From contig DAOUCV010000036.1 of assembly GCA_034432095.1 (NCBI GenBank), positions 1 through 36,406 on the forward strand: DNA of 36,406 bases, read 5' to 3'. Below, one piece after another: positions 1-6,371 of the stretch. Within the stretch, counting starts at the first letter, position 1; each line of letters opens with the position of its first letter. The notes beneath the pieces were generated by a model. It was not told the DNA's origin, ran no database searches, and worked only from the letters and a program-made list of their open reading frames with translations. Origin of the DNA: DAOUCV01 sp034432095. Lineage in GTDB: Bacteria; Chloroflexota; Dehalococcoidia; Dehalococcoidales; UBA2162. A program made the translations under genes and the position numbers.

Positions 1-129
1 GCGATAATGCGTGCCTGCCCGGATGAACCACGGAATGAAAAACGCTGGGCGATTCTTAAGAATTTCGGGACAATAATATATAATGACATCTATGACAAAC
101 AGAGACAGGTAGGCCCGCCGGACTGGTAG
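1..129 (+). CDS. 3' end of an unidentified gene (partial)
   Basis: Frame 1 is open from the first base to a TAG at 127-129, giving 42 residues that end in VGPPDW. The stop lies 16 bases before the alcohol dehydrogenase start, and the Shine-Dalgarno (SD) sequence of that gene follows directly, so the two are probably cotranscribed. The fragment has no cysteine motif or membrane segment and I do not recognise the family. An open frame this short could be chance, but the tight spacing argues for a real gene end. Confidence 0.5.
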   Translation, partial: AIMRACPDEPRNEKRWAILKNFGTIIYNDIYDKQRQVGPPDW

Positions 130-145
130 AAAGGAGGAGATGCTT

Positions 146-1303
146 ATGGCTTTCAACATCAATCATCTGTCACCCGTACTGTTTGGTCTGAATATGTCAA
201 TGCGGACTGGCATGAGGCTGAAGGACTTTGGCTGCACTAGGGTGCTATTTATCTATGACCAGGGGATAAAGAAAGCGGGCATCCCTGACAGGGTTATCAA
301 GAATACCCGGGCGCTCGGCATAAAAGTATTTGTTTATGAGGGAGTGGTAGCAGACCCGCCAGACTATATCGTTGAAGAGGCCGCCGAGATTGGGCGGAAA
401 GAAAAGGTGGACGGAGTAGTGGGGATCGGTGGCGGAAGCAGTATGGACACCGCCAAGGTGGTTAATATCCTGTTAACCAATCCCTCGCCGGTAAGACAGT
501 ATATGGGTTTTGGCGGACCACCGATGAAACCGGGTAAAACTCTCATCCTGATACCGACTACCGCGGGTACTGGTAGTGAGGTAACGAATATGGCTGTACT
601 CACCGATTCCAGAACCGGTAGAAAAGGAGGGCCGGCCAACAACCTTTTACGGGCTACCCTCGCTATAGTTGACCCTATGCTCACGGTAGGAATGCCCCCC
701 TCGGTGACTGCTGAAACAGGTATGGACGCCTTCTGTCATGCCGCTGAGGCACTTACTTCCGGGCAGGCAAATCCGATGTCGGATATACTGGGAGAAAAGG
801 CGATAAGTCTGGTATGCAAGTACCTTCCCAGAGCCGTAAAGAATGGCTCTGATATTGAGGCGAGGACGAATATGAGTTTTGCTGCCATGGCCGCCGGCTA
901 TGCTTTCAACGATGCCATAACTCACATCGGTCACTCAATCGGTCATACTCTGGGTGCAATGTTCCACGTCCCTCACGGTAATGCCTGTGCCGTAGCCATT
1001 CCTGAGATTATGGAATTCGTTGCCGAAGCGGCGCCCGCTGGAATAAGACGCTTGGGAATGGCGATGGGACTGAAGACCGATGATAGCGTTTCCCCCCGGG
1101 AAGCCGGTGTCATGGTCCGTGATGCTATCAGGTCACTCATCAAAGAGATCGGCATCAGAACGCTGAAACAGCTTAAGATTGAAGAATCGGCGCTCCCGGA
1201 GATTGCCACGAGAAGCGCAACCGAGGGACCGGCAATGTTCAGCCCCAGGAGGGTAAACAGCGATGACATTTTAGTAATACTCCAGAAAGCCTATCGGGCA
1301 TAG
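146..1303 (+). CDS. Iron-containing (group III) alcohol dehydrogenase
   Basis: This 385-residue protein is the usual length for Fe-type alcohol dehydrogenases, which interconvert an alcohol and an aldehyde with NAD(P)H. The dinucleotide-binding signature GGGSSMDTAK lies near residue 95. The metal-site region follows, with DAFCHAAEALTSG and then HIGHSIGHTLGAMFHVPHG, which supply the expected Asp and His ligands. The start at 146 (MAFNINH) is preferred over the ATG at 140 because AGGAGG at 132-137 is 8 bases upstream of it and only 2 from the other. An AOR follows 26 bases downstream, so the pair could carry an alcohol through its aldehyde to a carboxylic acid, or the reverse. The substrate cannot be read from the sequence. 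Confidence 0.9.
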   Translation: MAFNINHLSPVLFGLNMSMRTGMRLKDFGCTRVLFIYDQGIKKAGIPDRVIKNTRALGIKVFVYEGVVADPPDYIVEEAAEIGRKEKVDGVVGIGGGSSMDTAKVVNILLTNPSPVRQYMGFGGPPMKPGKTLILIPTTAGTGSEVTNMAVLTDSRTGRKGGPANNLLRATLAIVDPMLTVGMPPSVTAETGMDAFCHAAEALTSGQANPMSDILGEKAISLVCKYLPRAVKNGSDIEARTNMSFAAMAAGYAFNDAITHIGHSIGHTLGAMFHVPHGNACAVAIPEIMEFVAEAAPAGIRRLGMAMGLKTDDSVSPREAGVMVRDAIRSLIKEIGIRTLKQLKIEESALPEIATRSATEGPAMFSPRRVNSDDILVILQKAYRA

Positions 1304-1329
1304 GCAAGTATTTGAAAGCGGAGATAGAA

Positions 1330-3039
1330 ATGAGCAAATTAATAAGAATAAACACCAGGACTGGAAGAACCACCAGTGAAGAGTTAAAGAAAGAATACCG
1401 TCTGTTCGGAAACCGCGGGCTTGTTGCCAAGGTAATGACCGAGGAGGTTAATCCTAAGTGCGACCCGCTGGGTAGAGAAAACAAACTTATCATGAGCACC
1501 GGGATATTTGCCGGAACGCCGTTATCCACAGCTCACCGGCTCTCGGTGGGCGGAAAGAGTCCGCTGACGGGGACTATCAAGGAAGCCAACGTTGGTGGCA
1601 ATGCCGGTTACCTTCTTGCCCAACACGGCATCAGGCTGCTTATTTTTGAGGACATCCCCGGCGGTAACGATTGGAAAATACTGGTAATTGACAAAGACGG
1701 CAAAGTGGAACTGGTTCCTGCGGACGAATATGCCGGGCTAAATAACTACGCACTCGTAGAAAAGCTGAAGGGTAGATACGGCAAGAATATCGCCGTCGCT
1801 TCTATAGGACTCGCCGGGGAGCGTGGATACCTGAACTCGACGGTGCAAGTTACGGATGCGGCAACGGGTTACCCCAGCCGGGCAGCCGCGAGAGGTGGTA
1901 TGGGAGCTGTGATGGGCTCCAAGAAGATAAAAGCGGTCGTAGTCCAGCCGGCTGCCCGCAAATACGCCTTCGAGTATGCCGACAAAAATAAATTCGATGC
2001 CGCCAACAAAAGACTTGTCAACGTCCTGTTGTCCGGGACAAGCCCTATGGCAGGGTTGGCTAAATTCGGGACAATCAGCTTCGTTGCCAACACCGCGGCA
2101 ATGGGAATTATGCCCGTCCGCAATTACAGCGGCGAATTCTTCGATGCAAAGAGGCTTGATAAGATAAACGGTGCAGCTCTCCTGAAGAAACAGGAGAAAA
2201 GGGGAGGCAAGAACGGGCTTGCCTGCCAGCCTGGCTGCCTCATCAGGTGCGGCGGTATCTATAACGACAGCAAAGGTAATTACCTCGCCGATGGGGTAGA
2301 ATACGAGACGGTAGCTATGTGCGGTACTAACTGTGATATCGATGATTTGGACACCATCGCCAAGATCGACCATATGTGTGATGACCTTGGAGTGGACACT
2401 ATTGAGACTGGTGCTACCATTGGCGTATGTATGGAAGCCGGTAAAATTCCCTGGGGCGACAAAAAAGGCGCCCTCAACCTTGTCAAAGAGATGATGCAGG
2501 GTACCGAATTCGGTAGCCTGCTGGGGCAGGGTACTGCCGCCGTCGGTAAAGCACTCGGAGTTAAGAGAGTACCGGTGGTGAAGGGACAATCCCTCTCCGG
2601 CTACGAACCGCGTAACGCACCCGTGGTAGGTGTTACTTTCGCTACAACTCCGATGGGTGCTGACCACACCGCTGGCGTAATGATGAGGCCGAATGCTGAC
2701 CTGATGCCAAAGGTCGCCCGGATTTCGATGTCCAGTATGATGCAGAACAATATGGCAACTTGTGACAACATAATGTGCATGTATGCCTTTATGTCTACGA
2801 TGGGCGACCCGACCATTCTCCCCGACCTGTTCTCAGGCGCTTTCGGCGGAGAATGGGATGCGGGGAAAATTACCAACATCGGCAGGCAAACAATCAGTAT
2901 GGAACGCAAATTCAATAAAGCTGCCGGCTTTACTCAGGAGGATGACTGTCTGCCGGAGTTCTTCTACAAAGAGGTAGCCCCGTCGACCGGGGCAATATTT
3001 GACCTAACGCCAGAAGATATGGCGGACACATTCAAGTAA
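1330..3039 (+). CDS. Aldehyde:ferredoxin oxidoreductase family protein (AOR 1)
   Basis: The 569-residue product belongs to the AOR family, which uses a tungsten (or molybdenum) bis-pterin and one [4Fe-4S] cluster to oxidise aldehydes or reduce acids with ferredoxin. The family pattern HRLSVGGKSPLTG near residue 70 and the GGMGAVMGSKKIKAV stretch near 190 are clear. Cluster ligands are probably C299, C303 and C307 (C-x3-C-x3-C) with C483 as the fourth. This first spacing is one residue longer than in the second AOR of this window (C-x2-C-x3-C), so the two belong to different subfamilies. The start at ATG 1330 has GGAG just upstream; a TTG at 1312 in the same frame is less likely. It follows an Fe-alcohol dehydrogenase and probably acts on the same aldehyde. 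No dedicated ferredoxin gene is adjacent. Confidence 0.88.
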   Translation: MSKLIRINTRTGRTTSEELKKEYRLFGNRGLVAKVMTEEVNPKCDPLGRENKLIMSTGIFAGTPLSTAHRLSVGGKSPLTGTIKEANVGGNAGYLLAQHGIRLLIFEDIPGGNDWKILVIDKDGKVELVPADEYAGLNNYALVEKLKGRYGKNIAVASIGLAGERGYLNSTVQVTDAATGYPSRAAARGGMGAVMGSKKIKAVVVQPAARKYAFEYADKNKFDAANKRLVNVLLSGTSPMAGLAKFGTISFVANTAAMGIMPVRNYSGEFFDAKRLDKINGAALLKKQEKRGGKNGLACQPGCLIRCGGIYNDSKGNYLADGVEYETVAMCGTNCDIDDLDTIAKIDHMCDDLGVDTIETGATIGVCMEAGKIPWGDKKGALNLVKEMMQGTEFGSLLGQGTAAVGKALGVKRVPVVKGQSLSGYEPRNAPVVGVTFATTPMGADHTAGVMMRPNADLMPKVARISMSSMMQNNMATCDNIMCMYAFMSTMGDPTILPDLFSGAFGGEWDAGKITNIGRQTISMERKFNKAAGFTQEDDCLPEFFYKEVAPSTGAIFDLTPEDMADTFK

Positions 3040-3151
3040 CGCTGGATTCTTTAACTTTATGTCAGCAGCAAAGGTAGGACAATCAAAAGCCTGTCAACCT
3101 GATTATTGAGATTGGTACTCACGGCTGTATGTAATTAGTTTTGCGTTACTT
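3040..3151. other. Convergent intergenic gap
   Basis: This gap separates the ends of AOR 1 (+) and the DUF169 gene (-). I see no strong hairpin followed by a T-run on either strand and no open frame. Confidence 0.5.
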
Positions 3152-3907
3152 CTAGGGGTTCTGAGCCTCTTTCTTTGCTTCCTCAAACACCCTTTGTTCT
3201 CGTTTCAGGAACTCCTGCTTACCTTCTGCGTATGCCGGGAGGACCCACTTCATTTCTTTCAAGTTCTGGGTAATGGTTGGTATCCACTGATAAGGGACAG
3301 ATATCAGTATCCATCCCTCGGGAAATACCTTTTTTGCTTTCATACCGAAGGTCATCCCGGTAATCATATAGTTCACCTTGCCACTTTGATACGGATAAAT
3401 ATAAAGCCAGGAGCATGCCAGTACCGGTGCTAGCTTGGGCTCCCATATCTCGCCGGTCGAGTAGCTCATTGCCCGCATTACAATTTCTGCCTGGCTGGGA
3501 GTGGCAGTAAGAATTAACAGGTCTGGCTCGAAGGTCAGTTTGTCTAATGGGGAGAAGGCAACATAGTTAACAATGCCAGGCTTAAACTTATGAACGTGTT
3601 GATAGATGGCGTTGTTGGCACGCGGCTCCTGATAGATTTCCAGTTTAGGTCCTATCAGCCCACCTTCCACGAATAGCTGCATTTCCTCCATTCCCAGAGC
3701 CTGTTTCCCGACACAGTTCTCATTTTCTTTACCGAAGTAAAAGGGGCTCCCCCTTTGCTGGGCTTCCTTAATCATTTCACAAAAAGGCAGGCTTTTATCC
3801 AACTGCCCTATTCCTTCTGGTCTGTTGAGCAGGAACTTGACGCCTACAGGGGAGTTCTCAAAATTAAATTTCCTGTATATAGAAAGGTCTTGACTTAATG
3901 GTCTCAT
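3152..3907 (-). CDS. DUF169 family protein
   Basis: The 251-residue protein matches the pattern of the DUF169 family (COG2043). Typical features are the N-terminal SPVGVKFL segment, FCEMIKEA, the Cys at ENCVGKQALG, and the central PDLLILTATPSQAEIVMRA. The biochemical role of the family is not known; members are common in anaerobic bacteria and archaea, often near redox enzymes. The start is well supported by AGGAGG placed 7 to 8 bases upstream of ATG at 3907. It is transcribed alone, convergent with the AOR 1 gene. It has no signal peptide or membrane segment and is probably cytoplasmic. Confidence 0.8.
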   Translation of the reverse strand: MRPLSQDLSIYRKFNFENSPVGVKFLLNRPEGIGQLDKSLPFCEMIKEAQQRGSPFYFGKENENCVGKQALGMEEMQLFVEGGLIGPKLEIYQEPRANNAIYQHVHKFKPGIVNYVAFSPLDKLTFEPDLLILTATPSQAEIVMRAMSYSTGEIWEPKLAPVLACSWLYIYPYQSGKVNYMITGMTFGMKAKKVFPEGWILISVPYQWIPTITQNLKEMKWVLPAYAEGKQEFLKREQRVFEEAKKEAQNP

Positions 3908-4293
3908 TTCTTATCCTCCTGCGATTCTATACTGTGGAACGTTGACCGAGTTACCCTTCACCGCTGGGCTGGTAATTTTACATTTCCTTTTCAAGTTCAT
4001 CCAGCCGTCCGCCTGATTAGCGCGCCCGTTCGCTACGCTCAGGAATTCCCGGGTCATCTCATGCTGGTCAGGTCCCAGGCTTTGCTAAAAGCCTATATCT
4101 TTGCCCTCCATTTGTCAAATAGGGCTATTGCCAGACCAGATACATGATTCCCCAGTTAGAAGATAGTCTCTTTTGCCCTCCTTTGTCGCATCCACGTCAC
4201 TGACTATGAACTTGAAAAGATACCTGTCTATATTGTAAAGTCTAAATAATCCAGCCTCAGTCGGGGCCATTATCAATCAGGGGAGATTGGAGG
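3908..4293. other. Intergenic region between DUF169 and carA
   Basis: About 390 bases without a recognisable gene. Positions 4028-4042 read GTTCGCTACGCTCAG, resembling a short sequence scattered in intergenic spacers of many genomes, and a related phrase occurs at 23847-23863. A weak promoter-like pair (TTGAAA, 18 bases, TAAAGT) lies around 4211-4242 and could drive carA, but it is not convincing on its own. Confidence 0.4.
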
Positions 4294-4365
4294 ATGCCAT
4301 CAGATACCGAGGCAAGACCTTGGCTTGAAGATTTGGAAGCAATATGCTTCAAGCTGCGGAGGTAG
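4294..4365 (+). CDS. Possible 23-residue leader peptide before carA
   Basis: An ATG at 4294 opens a 23-codon frame (MPSDTEARPWLEDLEAICFK, then LRR and a TAG stop at 4363-4365). An SD-like AGGGGAG lies about 9 bases upstream. The stop is 15 bases before the carA start. The last two sense codons are both for arginine, an end product of the carbamoyl phosphate pathway. Two mutually exclusive hairpins overlap this frame (separate entry). A leader-type control of carA is therefore possible, but a frame this short can arise by chance. Confidence 0.3.
   Translation: MPSDTEARPWLEDLEAICFKLRR
4323..4354 (+). promoter_or_regulatory. Competing hairpins upstream of carA
   Basis: GCTTGAAG at 4323-4330 is a perfect reverse complement of CTTCAAGC at 4347-4354. 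Alternatively GAAGCA at 4336-4341 pairs with TGCTTC at 4345-4350 around an ATA loop. Both use CTTC at 4347-4350, so only one can form at a time. The element overlaps the possible leader peptide and ends 26 bases before carA. Neither hairpin has a T-run, so if regulatory it would more likely affect translation or RNA stability than act as a classic terminator. Confidence 0.35.
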
Positions 4366-4380
4366 AGTTTTGAGGGGTAT

Positions 4381-5469
4381 ATGAATAGAAAGGCATTCTT
4401 GGTTCTGGCAGACGGTTCTTTTCACCAGGGCTACTGCTTTGGTGCCGAGGTTGACGCCTATGGTGAGGTAGTATTTTGCACCAGCATGGTGGGCTATCAG
4501 GAAATGTTGACTGACCCCTCCTATGCTGGACAGATACTGGTTCCCACGTATCCTCTCATCGGCAATTACGGCATCAATGAGCAGGACTTTGAATCAGCCA
4601 AGATACGGGTTCGGGGGTTTATTGTCAGGGAGCAATGCCTTGAGCCCAGTCACTATATGAGCCGGAAGACCATTCACCAGTATCTTGCTGAAGGTGGTAT
4701 CCCTGGGGTCTATGGCGTCGATACCCGGGCGATAACTCGCCGGCTACGCTCGGCCGGGGTGATGATGGGAATGATAACCAGCAATAAAACTCCCCAGCAG
4801 GCTTTAGCAGAGTTGCGCAAGGTGCCCAGCTACGGCTCTACCGATTTTGTCAGAGAAGTAACTACCCCTGCCCCCTACCAGTGGCTTCCGGAGAGCCTGA
4901 CTCCAACATATCACATTGTTGTCTTGGACTGCGGCTTGAAGTACAACATCCTGCGTATTCTGAACCGTCTTGGTTGCCGGGTAACCGCTGTGCCCTGCAC
5001 CATGTCTGCGGGAGAAATCCTTGCTTTAGAGCCAGACGGCGTTCTCCTCTCTCCGGGTCCGGGTGACCCGGCGTTGCTGGACTATATCGTGGTGACTGTC
5101 AGGCAGCTCATTGGCAAGAAGCCGATGATGGGCATCTGCCTCGGCAATCAGCTTATCGCCCGTGCCTTTGGAGCCAAGACCTTCAAGCTGAAGTTTGGTC
5201 ACCGAGGCGGCAACCATCCTGTCCGTGAACTAGCCACTCGTAGAATCCATATCACGGCTCAAAACCACGGTTATGCCGTTGACCCCGACACTCTCAGGGA
5301 TGGCTTGGAAGTCACCCATATAAACCTAAATGACGGCACAGTGGAAGGCTTGAAACATAAGGAACTGCCTGTCTTTGCCATTCAGTATCATTCCGAAGCC
5401 TCCCCTGGCCCCTGGGACAATACCTACCTCTTTGACAACTTTCTGGAGATGGTAAGAAAGGCGAAATAA
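4381..5469 (+). CDS. carA: Carbamoyl-phosphate synthase small subunit
   Basis: CarA hydrolyses glutamine and channels ammonia to CarB, which makes carbamoyl phosphate for pyrimidines and arginine. The 362-residue length is normal. The N-terminal half has GEVVFCTSMVGYQEMLTDPS, and residues from about 178 form a class I glutamine amidotransferase domain. The nucleophile is C253 in GICLGNQ and the other triad members are H337 and E339 in QYHSEA. The start ATG at 4381 has GAGGGG shortly upstream. Unlike most bacteria with a carAB pair, the large subunit gene does not follow directly: a hairpin-rich spacer and an unrelated small gene come first. Confidence 0.97.
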   Translation: MNRKAFLVLADGSFHQGYCFGAEVDAYGEVVFCTSMVGYQEMLTDPSYAGQILVPTYPLIGNYGINEQDFESAKIRVRGFIVREQCLEPSHYMSRKTIHQYLAEGGIPGVYGVDTRAITRRLRSAGVMMGMITSNKTPQQALAELRKVPSYGSTDFVREVTTPAPYQWLPESLTPTYHIVVLDCGLKYNILRILNRLGCRVTAVPCTMSAGEILALEPDGVLLSPGPGDPALLDYIVVTVRQLIGKKPMMGICLGNQLIARAFGAKTFKLKFGHRGGNHPVRELATRRIHITAQNHGYAVDPDTLRDGLEVTHINLNDGTVEGLKHKELPVFAIQYHSEASPGPWDNTYLFDNFLEMVRKAK

Positions 5470-5475
5470 TTTTGT

Positions 5476-5524
5476 GGTAACCCTATCCCCTTTATCCCCT
5501 TCCCCTTCGTTAAGGGGAAGGGGA
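5476..5524 (+). repeat. Dispersed G/C-rich palindromic repeat, copy A
   Basis: The element begins GTAACCCTATCCCC and ends in a perfect hairpin, TCCCCTTCCCCTT at 5495-5507 paired with its complement at 5512-5524 around a CGTT loop. A diverged copy in opposite orientation lies at 23902-23950 and a shorter one at 21345-21380; all three share AACCCTATCCCC. It follows carA by only a few bases and could also act as a 3' RNA stabiliser or terminator. Confidence 0.65.
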
Positions 5525-5533
5525 AATATAGAA

Positions 5534-5554
5534 AAGAGGGGCTTCGCCCCTCTT
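5534..5554. repeat. Hairpin with 9-bp stem and 3-base loop
   Basis: AAGAGGGGC at 5534-5542 pairs perfectly with GCCCCTCTT at 5546-5554 around a TTC loop. The same design (a nine-base stem beginning AAGA and a three-base loop) recurs at 5601-5621 and 23871-23891. Confidence 0.65.
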
Positions 5555-5600
5555 AGTCACCCCGATTATTGGGGAGGGACAAACTTAATACGGGTAGTTT

Positions 5601-5621
5601 AAGAAGGGTGAAACCCTTCTT
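5601..5621. repeat. Hairpin with 9-bp stem and GAA loop
   Basis: AAGAAGGGT at 5601-5609 pairs perfectly with ACCCTTCTT at 5613-5621 around a GAA loop. It is followed by TT then A-rich sequence, so it could serve as a weak terminator for carA, but its similarity to its neighbours suggests a repeat element. Confidence 0.6.
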
Positions 5622-5631
5622 TTAAAAAACC

Positions 5632-5661
5632 GTCCCCCTCTCCTTTGAAGGAGAGGGGGAC
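5632..5661. repeat. Strong 14-bp hairpin
   Basis: GTCCCCCTCTCCTT at 5632-5645 is perfectly complementary to 5648-5661. It is the last of four hairpins in 190 bases between carA and the next gene. No T-run follows, so it is more like a repetitive palindrome than a simple terminator. Confidence 0.65.
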
Positions 5662-5744
5662 TAAGGGGGTGAGGTAGATAGACTCTTTAAGAAGTCCCCG
5701 AAGATGTGAGGGAAGAGATAAAAGTTAGAAAAAGGAGGAGCCTT

Positions 5745-6371
5745 ATGTCTTGCCAACACCTATCTAACCAAACTTGTCAGGTGTTGAATGAGACTTGCTT
5801 TAAACTGGGGAAACAATCAGACTGCGATTTTCTCCGCTATTACAGCCTAACTATGAATCGTTCGGCTGACCCTACGTTAGCACAAGAAATAAAAGGTATT
5901 CTTTTAGAACCGCTGATACGAAGCTGGAAAGAGTACGCCAAAAATCCGACAGGCAACAAGAACATGACAGCGCGTCCTTTTGAAGAAGTCATAAGCTTTG
6001 TATTCTACCAGGAGTTAAGTTCCCTAAGCGTAACGGTTTCCAAAAGAACTAAATACCTTATCTGGGAGGATATATCCATAAATGCGGATTGCCTTATTCA
6101 AAAGGAGGGCTATCCTACCTGTATTCTCTCTATGAAAACGTGGATAGGCGATGAGCAAATTAGAGAGACTTTTGCCTCCGCTTATTTTGCTAAGAGATGG
6201 CATGCGCAGGAGAATATAAGGGTGTATATGATTATATTTAGACCTATTCCTAGGCGCCTCCTAGAGCTGATAAAGGTCTGTAGCCCACATATTGACGGCG
6301 TTTATTCACTTTGTGGGCAACCATACATTGATACTCTAGTAGAAGACCTACAGAAGACCTATGACCAATAA
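5745..6371 (+). CDS. Uncharacterised protein between carA and carB, possible nuclease-like fold
   Basis: The start at ATG 5745 (MSCQHLSNQTC) has AGGAGG at 5733-5738; a GTG at 5706 in frame lacks such support. The 208-residue product overlaps carB by 11 bases, so the two are translationally linked. The first 27 residues carry four cysteines (C3, C11, C18, C27), a plausible metal or Fe-S site. Further on, E80/E81, D115 and S129-x-K131 are spaced as in PD-(D/E)xK nuclease-like folds, where some restriction enzymes have Ser in place of the second acid. That fold assignment is a guess from spacing alone. There is no signal peptide or membrane segment. I do not recognise a named family. Confidence 0.75.
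   Translation: MSCQHLSNQTCQVLNETCFKLGKQSDCDFLRYYSLTMNRSADPTLAQEIKGILLEPLIRSWKEYAKNPTGNKNMTARPFEEVISFVFYQELSSLSVTVSKRTKYLIWEDISINADCLIQKEGYPTCILSMKTWIGDEQIRETFASAYFAKRWHAQENIRVYMIIFRPIPRRLLELIKVCSPHIDGVYSLCGQPYIDTLVEDLQKTYDQ

Noticed and set aside
1738..2667. A 309-codon open frame on the minus strand opposite AOR 1
   Set aside because: It lies wholly opposite a gene with clear AOR motifs, has no SD or recognisable domain, and its composition follows the codon pattern of AOR 1. It is a shadow frame.
5476..5661. CRISPR array considered for the hairpin cluster
   Set aside because: The hairpins differ in sequence and spacing, there are no regular spacers, and no cas gene is in the window.
5706..5744. 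GTG at 5706 as the start of the gene between carA and carB
   Set aside because: It lacks an SD, while ATG 5745 has a perfect AGGAGG at a good distance; the 13 extra residues look like untranslated purine-rich leader.
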